A program made the position numbers and the translations under genes. A DNA stretch of 64,000 nt from Pseudomonas taiwanensis (GTDB taxonomy: Bacteria > Pseudomonadota > Gammaproteobacteria > Pseudomonadales > Pseudomonadaceae). Shown here in pieces: positions 27,391 to 35,684 of this stretch. The notes under the pieces were generated by a model. That model did no database searches. It was given only the letters and a program-made list of their open reading frames with translations, and had not been told where the DNA came from. Where the stretch lies: contig NZ_QJRF01000057.1 of assembly GCF_013393345.1 (NCBI RefSeq), positions 62,001 through 126,000 on the forward strand. The letters run 5' to 3'. The stretch's first letter is position 1. Each line of letters begins with the position of its first letter.

Positions 27391-28836
27391 TCACTCGCCC
27401 TTGATCCGCAGTGCCAGGTTCTTGGTGCGGACGTAGCTGTAGAGCGCCTCCTGGCCCTTCTCCCGACCGAAGCCGGACAGCCCCACCCCACCAAACGGCG
27501 TTTCGATGCCGCCGGCATACCATTCGTTGACGAATACCTGGCCGGCCCGCAGGCGCCGGGCGCAACGCAAGGCACGATTGAGGTCCTGGGTGAAGACCCC
27601 AGCCACCAGTCCGAACTCGGTGCCGTTGGCGATGGCGATGGCCTCCTCCTCGGTATCGAATGGAATCACCGCGAGGACCGGGCCGAAGACCTCGGCCTGG
27701 GCGATCTCCATGTCAGGGCGGACATCACGGAACACCGTCGGCGCCATGAAGTGCCCGCCAAGGCCGCTGAGCGCCTCGCCGCCGGTGGCGACCACCGCAC
27801 CTTGTTCCTGGGCGCGCCGGCACAGGGTCTGGATACCGTCGAGCTGGCCGGCGGAAATCACCGGCGTCAGGTCCGGATCGTCCTGGCCGAGGCCGGCTTT
27901 CAAGCCCTCGGCCATCGCCGCCACATCAGCCACCACCTCGTCGTAGACCGAGCGATGCACCAGCAGGCGGGACATGGCCGAGCAGACCTGACCGGCGTTG
28001 AAGAAGATGCCATTGCGGACACTGGCGAGCAGTTGCTCACGATCGGCATCGGCGAACACCAGCGCAGCCGACTTGCCGCCCAGCTCCATGACACTGGGGA
28101 TGGCGTGTTCGGCGGCGGCACGCAGGATGCTCTGGCCGGTGCCGACGGAGCCGGTGAAGACGATCTGGTCGACCTCGCGATGCCCCGCCAGATAGGCGCC
28201 GACTTCCCGGCCGCGGCCGCAGATCAGGTTCACCGCGCCGCGCGGCAACCCGGCACGTTCGATGGCCTTCAGCAGGACGCACAAGCCCAGCGGAGAGAGC
28301 TCCGGCGACTTGATCACCACCGCGTTGCCGGCGGCGAGCGCCGGTGCCAGGGAGCGGGCGCAGATGGACACGGGGAAGTTCCACGGCACGATCTGCAGCG
28401 ACACCCCCATGGGGTCGAAGACGGTGAAGTCCATGTAGCCATTGCCGAGGGGAATCGACGTCCCCTCGATCTTGTCGGCCATGCCGGCGTAGTACTCGAA
28501 GTAGCGCGCTGCCTCGACGAATTCGTCGCGGGCATCACGCAGGCTCTTGCCGTTCTCCTGGCACAGCACCCAGGCGCCCTCCTCCGTCACGGCGCGAATC
28601 TGCGCCGCGATGTTCAGCAGCCAGGCGACCCGTTGCGCCGGGCGCGGCCGGGTCAGCTCGCCGCTGTCGGCGCAGCGGCGCGCCGCCTGGATGGCGCGCT
28701 CCGCGTCGGCCACTGTGGCCTGGGCGATGGTGGCGACCGCTTCGGTGGTGCCGGGGTTGTGGACGCCGAGGTGTTGCTCACTGTCGGTCCACTGGCCGTC
28801 GATGAAGTTCAGCCAGTGCGATGCGATCGAATGCAT
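27391..28836 (-). CDS. Aldehyde dehydrogenase (betaine-aldehyde type)
   Basis: 481 aa NAD(P)-dependent ALDH. Motifs: [29 protein letters not shown], the general base Glu251 in MELGGKS, and the nucleophile Cys285 in [12 protein letters not shown]. All catalytic residues are present. It is closest in style to the betaine- or aminoaldehyde dehydrogenase branch. GAGGAAA precedes ATG 28836. It lies 10 bases after the Rieske oxygenase gene and probably oxidises the aldehyde released by that enzyme's C-N or C-O cleavage. Confidence 0.9.
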   Translation of the reverse strand: MHSIASHWLNFIDGQWTDSEQHLGVHNPGTTEAVATIAQATVADAERAIQAARRCADSGELTRPRPAQRVAWLLNIAAQIRAVTEEGAWVLCQENGKSLRDARDEFVEAARYFEYYAGMADKIEGTSIPLGNGYMDFTVFDPMGVSLQIVPWNFPVSICARSLAPALAAGNAVVIKSPELSPLGLCVLLKAIERAGLPRGAVNLICGRGREVGAYLAGHREVDQIVFTGSVGTGQSILRAAAEHAIPSVMELGGKSAALVFADADREQLLASVRNGIFFNAGQVCSAMSRLLVHRSVYDEVVADVAAMAEGLKAGLGQDDPDLTPVISAGQLDGIQTLCRRAQEQGAVVATGGEALSGLGGHFMAPTVFRDVRPDMEIAQAEVFGPVLAVIPFDTEEEAIAIANGTEFGLVAGVFTQDLNRALRCARRLRAGQVFVNEWYAGGIETPFGGVGLSGFGREKGQEALYSYVRTKNLALRIKGE

Positions 28837-28846
28837 GGCGATTTCC

Positions 28847-30034
28847 TCAGGCGCTGTGGGCGTTATCGAGCAGCTGGCGGGCGGCCCACTTGTGGAAGTA
28901 GTGGGTCGGCAGATCCATCTCGGGCGAGAACGCACCGCCGTTGTAACCGGGAGAGCTGCGGCCCATCTGCATGCCCTCTACCGAGGCGATGTCCTCGGCG
29001 AAGACCACGCGCCAGGACTCCATGACGGCTTTGCGCGCCATGTCGAAGCGGCTGTCGAGGGCCTCGTCGCCGACATAGAACAGACGCAGGTGCTCGACGG
29101 TCTTACCGGGCGCGATCGGCTCCAGCATCATGGCGAAGGCGTGATCCGCCTGGATGCCCAGCAGGACGTTGGGGAAGAAGGCGACGTACTCCGCCGTGCG
29201 CAGGCGGTCGGTCGGCCAGGAGGGGAAGATCGGCAGGTGGGTGCCGGCGACGTCGGACAGGTTGTAGGCGTGGCTGCCCTGGCCGGCGAACTGGTCGAAC
29301 ATGATGTTGTAGTGGTCTTCCAGACGCGAATAGCTGTTCAGGCTCGGGTGTACCCACGGCAGGTGGTAGGCCTCGCAGTAGTTCTCCACCGCCAGCTTCC
29401 AGTTGCAGTTGACCTCGATGCTCATGGCGCCGCTGTTGGCCTCGCGACGCAGCAGGCCCATGCCGTCGGTGCCGAGGAACTGGGTCCAGCGCTCGGTCAG
29501 CGGCGCGAGCTGCTCTTCCAGGTCCGGCGCATCGGCGGACAGGTTGATGAACACCATGTCCATCCAGATGGTGCTGCGCAGGGCCTTCAGGCCGTGTTTC
29601 TCGCAGGCGAAGCGCTCGTCCTTGTGCTGGTTGATCCCGCCGACGTGCGGCGTGCCTTTCAGGCCGCCGTTCAGGTCATAGGTCCAGGAGTGGTAGGGGC
29701 AGCGGATCACGCCCTGCACTTCGCCGGCCTGCTGCACCAGCTTCACGCCGCGGTGGCTGCAGACGTTGTGGAAGACCTGAACCACACCTTCGCGGTTGCG
29801 CATCATCAGCAGCGGCAGGCCCATGAAGTCCACCGGCTTCACATAGCTGTTCTTCGGCAGGTCGCTGGCAAAACCAATGCAGGCCCAATTGCGGCCGAGC
29901 ACATGGTCCCGCTCCAGTTCGAAGTAGCGCTGCTCGGTGTAGAACTCGTTGGTCAGGCCGTGCGCCTGATGGATGGGAGCCAGGACGGTTTCCAGGGCAT
30001 GGGTCGGAATAAGGCAGGGAGCAGTCGAAGTCAT
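28847..30034 (-). CDS. Rieske oxygenase alpha subunit, quaternary-amine type (CntA/GbcA-like)
   Basis: 395 aa. The Rieske cluster ligands Cys92-x-His94 and Cys112-x2-His115 (VCSHRG, RCPYHSW) are intact. The mononuclear-iron ligands His224 and His229 lie in ENYCEAYHLPWVH. The residue at the bridging position, three before His224, is Glu221; most ring-hydroxylating oxygenases have Asp there, whereas carnitine monooxygenase CntA has Glu. Together with the divergent BCCT carrier this points to a quaternary or N-methylated amine rather than an aromatic ring. No CntB/GbcB-type reductase is nearby. Confidence 0.88.
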   Translation of the reverse strand: MTSTAPCLIPTHALETVLAPIHQAHGLTNEFYTEQRYFELERDHVLGRNWACIGFASDLPKNSYVKPVDFMGLPLLMMRNREGVVQVFHNVCSHRGVKLVQQAGEVQGVIRCPYHSWTYDLNGGLKGTPHVGGINQHKDERFACEKHGLKALRSTIWMDMVFINLSADAPDLEEQLAPLTERWTQFLGTDGMGLLRREANSGAMSIEVNCNWKLAVENYCEAYHLPWVHPSLNSYSRLEDHYNIMFDQFAGQGSHAYNLSDVAGTHLPIFPSWPTDRLRTAEYVAFFPNVLLGIQADHAFAMMLEPIAPGKTVEHLRLFYVGDEALDSRFDMARKAVMESWRVVFAEDIASVEGMQMGRSSPGYNGGAFSPEMDLPTHYFHKWAARQLLDNAHSA

Positions 30035-30442
30035 TGTTGTTCTCTCTTGCTAGCACGGAAGGAAATGCGCAGCCGATGGGCCTGCTGCATGGCGGCGAGT
30101 TTCGGCAAGAGACGGAGCAGTCGACAAACGATATTTTTTGGCTGATTAATTACTTTTGATCATTAATCAGAAAACCTCAATATCAAACAAAGCCCACATA
30201 TTCAGTGGCTTGTAAGCAGTCATAGCGGGCAATCCGATTAATGATCACTGGTAATAAGTTGATGAGGAGAAATGAGTTGTCCGCGTGAAAGGCTTCCCCC
30301 ATTTTGATGCCACTTCTCGGATCTCGAATGATTCGAGAACGCCCTGCGCTGGAGCGGTGGCCACAGGCAAAAGCCGGTGGCGAACCACCGCTTCGACGAG
30401 CAAAGCCCTCAAACCCTTGAACAAAAATAAAAGGGGACAAAC
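30035..30442. promoter_or_regulatory. Divergent promoter region of the amine cluster
   Basis: 408 bases without a gene, clearly AT-richer than the coding DNA around it. It holds the palindrome at 30142-30170 and a further half-site CGATTAAT at 30235-30242. Promoters for the Rieske operon (leftward) and the BCCT gene (rightward) must lie here; no unambiguous -35/-10 pair was found by eye. Confidence 0.65.
30142..30170. promoter_or_regulatory. LysR-type palindromic operator
   Basis: CTGATTAAT-N11-ATTAATCAG is a perfect 9-bp dyad with an 11-base spacer, containing the T-N11-A core typical of LysR sites. It is located between the Rieske and BCCT genes and is the likely target of the LysR encoded at 32311-33234. 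Confidence 0.75.
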
Positions 30443-32149
30443 ATGCGTGCAGAGTCCGGCCCTCTCAAAGGCCTAAACCCGACCGTAACCCTGATTTCGA
30501 TAGCAACCGTGGTGCTATTCGTACTGTTCTGCGCGCTCATGGACGAGCAAGCGGCCGAAGCCTTCGAATCGGCGTCAACCTTCATCCTGAACAACTTCAA
30601 GTGGTATTACCTGGCACTGGTGAGCGGTGCCCTCGGCCTCCTGATCTGGATCTCCATCAGCCGTTTCGGAACCTTGAAACTCGGTGCCCACGACGACGAA
30701 CCAGAGTTCAGCTTCGGTTCCTGGATCGCCATGCTCTTCAGCGCCGGGATGGGCATCGGCCTGATCTTCTGGTCCGTCGCCGAGCCAATGCTGCACTACG
30801 CCGACAACCCCTTTTCCAAGGGGCTGACAGATGAAGCCGCGAGCATGGCCATGCGGATAACCCTGTTCCACTGGGGCCTGCACCCCTGGGCGATCTTCTC
30901 CCTGATCGGCCTGAGCCTGGCCTACTTCGCCTATCGCAAGGGTTTGCCCCTGGCGCTGCGCTCCCTGCTGTATCCCCTCATCGGCGACCGCATCTACGGC
31001 TGGATCGGCCATGTCGTGGACATCATGGGCGTCGCCATCACGGCGTTCGGCGTGTCCCAGTCCCTCGGCCTGGGTGTGGCGCAAATCAATACCGGGCTTC
31101 ACCTGGTGTTCGGCTTGCCCATCAGCACCGTGCTCCAGCTGTCCATCATCCTGGGGGTCACCATCATCGCCTCCGTCTCCCTCCTCGCGGGCCTGTCGAA
31201 AGGGATGAAGCGGATTTCAACGCTCAACATGTACATCTCCTTCGTACTGATGCTGATCGTCCTCGCCCTCGGACCGACCCGTTACATCCTCAATCTCATG
31301 TTCGAATCCACCGGGGACTATGTGCAGAACCTGGTCGGCCTGAGCCTCTGGATGGATACCCAGAAAGACACCGAATGGCAGAACTGGTGGACCGCCTTCT
31401 ACTGGCCGTGGTGGATGACCTGGGGGCCGTTCGTGGGCCTGTTCATCGCGCGGATTTCCAAAGGACGCACCATTCGGGAGCTCATCGTCGGCGCCCTGGT
31501 AGTGCCCACGCTGGTGACGATTCTCTGGATGTCGGTCTTCGGCGGAGCCGCACTCAAGCAGGAACAAACCGAGCGCCAGCAGTACGAGAAATCGGCCGCA
31601 AGCACTGAGCTCGTGCAGGAACAGGCGAAGTTCGAAGGCGGCTCCGTGCTCCTGGCGACCAAGAAGGAAGCGACGGCGGCCATGTTCACCTTGCTGGAGA
31701 AGCTGGACGGCCCGGTGGTCGGTGGCGCGCTCTCCATACTCGTGTGCCTGCTTCTGGCCGTGCACTTCGTCACCACCGCCGATGCGGGCACTCAGGTGCT
31801 CTGTACCTTGAACGCGCTGGGCAGCACCAACCCGCCCAACTGGATCAGGCTGCTCTGGTGCATTCTCGAAGGCGCCGTTGCCGCCGGACTGCTCCTGGCG
31901 GGCGGGCTCAAGGCCATCCAGATGGCGAGCATCGTGGTCGGCCTGCCAATCGCAATCCTGATGATGGTAATGAGCCACACCCTGGTTCGCAGCCTGCGCC
32001 AGGAGTCGTTCAACGGCCAACACGACCTACCCCCGGGTGGCCGTCTACCGGTTCAGGAACATTCCCAGGAGGGTGTCTCGCAACTTCGCGGACCGGTACT
32101 GGGCGGGGCTGTAGCGGCCACTTCATTGACCGCACGAAGAGCCAGCTGA
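30443..32149 (+). CDS. BCCT-family betaine/choline/carnitine transporter
   Basis: 568 aa with about 12 membrane segments. Family motifs are clear: FSAGMGIGLIFWSVAEPMLHY, FHWGLHPWAIFSLIGLSLAYFAYRK, and the Trp-rich FYWPWWMTWGPFVGLFIARISKGRTIRE. It would import a quaternary ammonium compound using an ion gradient. AAGGGGA precedes ATG 30443. A hydrophilic C-terminal tail of about 45 residues could be regulatory. It is divergent from the catabolic operon and ends at a strong hairpin. Confidence 0.93.
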   Translation: MRAESGPLKGLNPTVTLISIATVVLFVLFCALMDEQAAEAFESASTFILNNFKWYYLALVSGALGLLIWISISRFGTLKLGAHDDEPEFSFGSWIAMLFSAGMGIGLIFWSVAEPMLHYADNPFSKGLTDEAASMAMRITLFHWGLHPWAIFSLIGLSLAYFAYRKGLPLALRSLLYPLIGDRIYGWIGHVVDIMGVAITAFGVSQSLGLGVAQINTGLHLVFGLPISTVLQLSIILGVTIIASVSLLAGLSKGMKRISTLNMYISFVLMLIVLALGPTRYILNLMFESTGDYVQNLVGLSLWMDTQKDTEWQNWWTAFYWPWWMTWGPFVGLFIARISKGRTIRELIVGALVVPTLVTILWMSVFGGAALKQEQTERQQYEKSAASTELVQEQAKFEGGSVLLATKKEATAAMFTLLEKLDGPVVGGALSILVCLLLAVHFVTTADAGTQVLCTLNALGSTNPPNWIRLLWCILEGAVAAGLLLAGGLKAIQMASIVVGLPIAILMMVMSHTLVRSLRQESFNGQHDLPPGGRLPVQEHSQEGVSQLRGPVLGGAVAATSLTARRAS

Positions 32150-32223
32150 CATTGGCAAACCTGTGGCGCCGCTACGGTTTGCTGTACGCGATCAACCGCA
32201 AGCGCCACTAGCCACCTGACAGC

Positions 32224-32258
32224 ACCAGGGCCGTCAGCCACAAGCTGACGGCCCTGGT
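32224..32258. terminator. Strong bidirectional hairpin
   Basis: A perfect 15-bp stem (ACCAGGGCCGTCAGC / GCTGACGGCCCTGGT) with a 5-base CACAA loop lies between the convergent BCCT and LysR genes. No T-run follows on either strand, but stem length and position fit transcription termination. Confidence 0.75.
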
Positions 32259-32310
32259 CGTTCCGGCATCCGCAAAGCCGATCCGCGCACCGCCAGCAGC
32301 GACCGTCTCT

Positions 32311-33234
32311 TCATCCCTGCACCGAGGGGAGCCCCATGAGCCAGTCGCGGAACAGCTTCACGCTGTGTCGTGGCCCACGGGTATTGAGCGGTTCCAGCAA
32401 GCAGAACTTGGCGTCTGTCTGCAGCACCAGATCGTTCGGCCGTATCAGCGCGCCGGTGCTCAACGGTTCATCCACCAGCCGGTTCCAGGCGAGCGCCACA
32501 CCCTGGCCGCTAGCGGCTGACTGGATCAGCATGCTGTAGCTGTTGATATTGACCCGATGCTTCGGAATGACCGGCTCGTGCCCCAGGCGCTTGAACCACT
32601 CCGGCCAACCGATCCAGTCGCGCTGCGAGTCCTCAAGCCATAGCCAGGTACAGGAAGACAGCCCTTCGATGGATGAGAGCCGGGGGTTCTTCGCCAGGTA
32701 GGCCGGACTGCAGACCAGATAGATCTCTTCCGAGAAAAGCGGCGTGACCTCCATGTCCTTGGGCGGCGTGCTGCAGTAGTAGAGCGCCAGATCGCAATCT
32801 AGCCGGGCGTAGTCCTTCACATGATCGAGCGCGATGATGCGCAGGTCGATCTCCTCGTGCTGACTTTGAAACTCCGCAACCTTGGGCAAGAGCCAGAGCG
32901 ATGCCATGGCCGTGCTGGTGGCCACCGTCACTTGCTGGTCCCCTCGCCATTGCCGGATTTCACCTGTGGAGCGGGCCAGGTGAAGCAGGCAGTCACGTAC
33001 CGTCTCGTGGTACTGGGTACCTGTCGGCGTCAACGCGATGCTTCGGGTGGTCCTCTCGAACAGCGTCTTGCCGAGATAATCTTCCAGTAACCGGATCTGG
33101 CGACTGATCGCCCCCTGGGTGACGTTCAGCTCCTTGGCGGCATGGGTAAAACTCAAATGACGGGCAGCGGACTCAAAGGCAAGCAGGCTGTTGAGAGGCG
33201 GAAGAGGCTGGATTTTCACGGCGTTTACGACCAC
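32311..33234 (-). CDS. GcvA-like LysR regulator of the amine cluster
   Basis: 307 aa. The N-terminus LPPLNSLLAFESAARHLSFTHAAKELNVTQGAISRQIRLLEDYLGKTLFERTTR is the GcvA/AmpR/DsdC-type HTH. The start is a GTG at 33234; another GTG at 33219 is possible, and neither has a strong ribosome site. It is placed at the end of the BCCT gene rather than divergent from its targets, so regulation of the 30035-30442 region would be in trans over about 2 kb. GcvA-type sites are T-N11-A palindromes, as found there. Confidence 0.87.
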   Translation of the reverse strand: MVVNAVKIQPLPPLNSLLAFESAARHLSFTHAAKELNVTQGAISRQIRLLEDYLGKTLFERTTRSIALTPTGTQYHETVRDCLLHLARSTGEIRQWRGDQQVTVATSTAMASLWLLPKVAEFQSQHEEIDLRIIALDHVKDYARLDCDLALYYCSTPPKDMEVTPLFSEEIYLVCSPAYLAKNPRLSSIEGLSSCTWLWLEDSQRDWIGWPEWFKRLGHEPVIPKHRVNINSYSMLIQSAASGQGVALAWNRLVDEPLSTGALIRPNDLVLQTDAKFCLLEPLNTRGPRHSVKLFRDWLMGLPSVQG

Positions 33235-33412
33235 TCATTCTTATTCTGTCGAGTCGCATCATTTTAGTGGTCTGAAGCCAGTTACGGTGCAAAGCGACAC
33301 CGAGTTACTTCCATTTTTTATGCGTACCCGTGCCTGCACGAGGTGCAGACGGCCACGCGTCGGCTCTCAGCCACAAGATCGGCCGCGGGCACTTGCGAAG
33401 GTCCTCTTCCGA

Positions 33413-35023
33413 CCGATTCTGTTGAAAAAGTAGCTGCCGCCCCAGGCCGCCGGCAAAATCACGCGCTCAGCGAACGTGGGGGCAGGCTGCATGATGGGAC
33501 AGTTACCGGGAGGACAGGCACGCCTGTTCTACTCGTTCAATCTGGAAGATCACGTCCCGCCTCAACACCTCCTGCGCAGCATCGACCAGTGCCTGGATCT
33601 CAGCGACCTGCGCGCCCACCTGGCCGACTTCTACAGCCCCATCGGACGCCCGTCGATTGACCCGGAGTTGATGGTGCGCATGCTGGTCGTGGGCTACTGC
33701 TACGGCATCCGTTCCGAGCGACGGTTGTGTGAAGAGGTGCATCTGAACCTGGCCTATCGCTGGTTCTGTCGGCTGGGTCTGGAGGATGAAGTCCCTAATC
33801 ACTCGACCTTCTCGAAGAATCGCCACGGCCGCTTCCGTGACAGCGGCCTGTTCCGCTGGTTGTTCAATGAGGTGCTGCGGCGCTGCATGGCGGCCGGCCT
33901 GGTCAAGGGTGAAGGCTTCGCCGTCGACGCCAGCATCATCAAGGCGGATGACAGCCGGCAACGTGGGGTGGCGGGAGATGAGGTCGACTGGCGCGATCCG
34001 GCGCTCAGCACCCGTGCCGTGCGCGAGTACCTCGAAGCCCTCGATGAGGAAGCGCTGGCGGAAGCCCTGCCCAAGAAAATTTCGCTCACCGATCCGCAGG
34101 CGCGGTGGACCGCCGCGCCAGGTGGCCCGGCCTTCTTTGCCTACGCTACCAACTACCTGATCGACACCGCGCACGGTGTGATCCTGGATGTGGAAGCCAC
34201 CCCGGCGCATCGCACCGCCGAGGTCGAGTCGACCAAAACGATGGTGGAGCGCGTCGAAGCGCAATTCGACCTCACGCCGGAACGCCTCATCGGCGATACC
34301 GCCTATGGCACTGCCCCGATGCTGGCCTGGATGGTTGAAGAGAAGGACATCGAGCCGCATGTGCCAGTGTGGGACAAGACCGAACGCAAGGACGACAGCC
34401 TCTCCAGCAACGACTTCCACTGGGACCAGGAGGCCAATGAATACCGCTGCCCAACCGGCAAACCGCTACGCAGTGAATGGCGCGCCTTCACCCAGCAACG
34501 GTCGCGGGTGACCAAGGCCAACACCATCATCTACCGCTCCAGCCAAGCCGACTGCGCCACCTGCCCACTGAAAGCCAAGTGCTGTCCCAAAACGCCGAAC
34601 CGCAAGATCGTCCGCAGCATCCATGAAGCCGCCCGCGACGTGGCGCGACGCATCGCCAAGACGCCGGAGTACCTCCGCTCCCGCTGCGAGCGCAAGAAGG
34701 TGGAGATGCTCTTCGCCCACCTCAAACGCATCATGAAACTCGACCGCTTGCGCCTGCGTGGCCTGACAGGTGCGACTGACGAATTCACCTTGGCCGCGAC
34801 GGTGCAAAACCTGCGACGTATGGCCAAGCTCATGCTTCACGGGCCACCAATCACGGGATAGGTACGCCTGCGGCGAGCAGAAACCCTCGAATTAACCCTA
34901 AAACCTGAGCCGGAACGCTCAGTGAAAGGCCGAAAGGCAACTTGGAGTGGCTTGCAGCCACTTCGAAAGCTGTCACGCCTGGCCGGCTGGCTACCGCAAA
35001 ACCGCCTTTTTCAACAGAATCGG
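33413..35023 (+). mobile_element. Complete IS1182-family insertion sequence
   Basis: 1611 bp bounded by perfect 18-bp terminal inverted repeats: CCGATTCTGTTGAAAAAG at 33413-33430 and its complement at 35006-35023. CCGA occurs immediately outside both ends (33409-33412, 35024-35027), consistent with a 4-bp target duplication, though it could also be partial extension of the repeats. The only gene is the transposase. Both ends and the DDE residues are intact, so it may be active. Confidence 0.85.
33491..34861 (+). CDS. IS1182-family transposase
   Basis: 456 aa. An N-terminal DUF772/HTH region (RPSIDPELMVRMLVVGYCYGIRSERRLCEEVHLNLAYRWFCRLGL) is followed by a DDE catalytic core: Asp in GFAVDASIIKAD, Asp in LIGDTAYGTAPM, Glu in ERKKVEMLFAHLKR. 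A Cys cluster CATCPLKAKCC precedes the Glu, as usual in this family. ATG 33491 (or 33494) is the first plausible start. No frameshift or internal stop is seen. Confidence 0.92.
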   Translation: MMGQLPGGQARLFYSFNLEDHVPPQHLLRSIDQCLDLSDLRAHLADFYSPIGRPSIDPELMVRMLVVGYCYGIRSERRLCEEVHLNLAYRWFCRLGLEDEVPNHSTFSKNRHGRFRDSGLFRWLFNEVLRRCMAAGLVKGEGFAVDASIIKADDSRQRGVAGDEVDWRDPALSTRAVREYLEALDEEALAEALPKKISLTDPQARWTAAPGGPAFFAYATNYLIDTAHGVILDVEATPAHRTAEVESTKTMVERVEAQFDLTPERLIGDTAYGTAPMLAWMVEEKDIEPHVPVWDKTERKDDSLSSNDFHWDQEANEYRCPTGKPLRSEWRAFTQQRSRVTKANTIIYRSSQADCATCPLKAKCCPKTPNRKIVRSIHEAARDVARRIAKTPEYLRSRCERKKVEMLFAHLKRIMKLDRLRLRGLTGATDEFTLAATVQNLRRMAKLMLHGPPITG

Positions 35024-35110
35024 CCGATTGCTGCCATTCGGGACTGGCTGATTCCGGCGAGAAGCGCTCCTCCCCACCTGAGGCCTCTCGTCCGGCATTC
35101 ACCTTCCAAA

Positions 35111-35209
35111 TTAGTGCCTGGCGTCGAAGCGCTGTACCCACCCTTGCTCGCGGATATGCTCGACCAGCAGATCAACGAACACGCACGTCTTGGCAGGCCA
35201 TAGCGTGAG
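35111..35209 (-). pseudogene. C-terminal remnant of a LysR-type regulator
   Basis: Thirty-two residues reading LTLWPAKTCVFVDLLVEH and IREQGWVQRFDARH match the usual end of LysR effector domains (PAK-x-RVFVDFL). Nothing upstream in frame continues the protein; the HbpS-like gene begins its own 3' end 32 bases away. The remnant lies just right of the insertion sequence, so the rest was probably lost in a deletion or rearrangement associated with it. Confidence 0.55.
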
Positions 35210-35241
35210 TCTCGCTGGAGTCGTACAGCTAGCCAGACAGA

Positions 35242-35679
35242 TCAGGACTCGCCGGTATCCGGCACCAGGTGCGCCGCCAGCACGCCAGCGATGGCGCAGC
35301 GTTCGTCGTTGTCGGAGGTGTCGCCGCTGATGCCGATGGCGCCGAGGATCTCGCCGCCGCCATTGCGCACCAGCACGCCCCCCGGCACCGGCAGCATCTG
35401 CCCACCGGCCAGGTCGCTCAGGGCGTTGAAGAAGGCCGGCATCGCCGCCGCGCGGCGCGCCAGTTCGCGGCCGCCGAAGCCCATGCCGAGCACCGACGCC
35501 GCCTTGCCGCTGGCGATCTGTGGCCTCAGCAGGCTGGCGCGCTCGTCGCGCTTGAGCGCCAGCGGGTGCCCGCCGGAATCCAGCACTGCCACGCACAGGG
35601 GCTGCAGGGCCAGCCGTCGGCCTTCGGCGAGGGCGGCATCGACCATCAGCGAGGCCAGTTCCAGAGTGAGTCTGCGCAT
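35242..35679 (-). CDS. HbpS/GlcG-like haem-binding family protein
   Basis: 145 aa GlcG/HbpS (DUF336) fold: AALAEGRRLALQPLCVAVLDSGGHPLALKRDERAS, then GQMLPVPGGVLVRNGGGEILGAIGISGDTSDNDE. Members bind haem or small molecules, and many sit in aromatic or glycolate catabolic operons without a known reaction. ATG 35679 has GGGGGTGA upstream and lies 5 bases after the amidohydrolase stop; the 25 residues further upstream in the frame are spurious. It is probably co-translated with the amidohydrolase. Confidence 0.87.
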   Translation of the reverse strand: MRRLTLELASLMVDAALAEGRRLALQPLCVAVLDSGGHPLALKRDERASLLRPQIASGKAASVLGMGFGGRELARRAAAMPAFFNALSDLAGGQMLPVPGGVLVRNGGGEILGAIGISGDTSDNDERCAIAGVLAAHLVPDTGES

Positions 35680-35684
35680 GCCGG

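Noticed and set aside
27355..29025. A 556-codon plus-strand frame opposite the aldehyde dehydrogenase
   Set aside because: No ribosome site or domain; the opposite strand encodes a complete ALDH with catalytic Glu251 and Cys285.
28847..30034. Naming the Rieske gene cntA or gbcA
   Set aside because: The bridging Glu and BCCT context fit, but there is no CntB/GbcB partner and the substrate could be carnitine, betaine, stachydrine or another quaternary amine.
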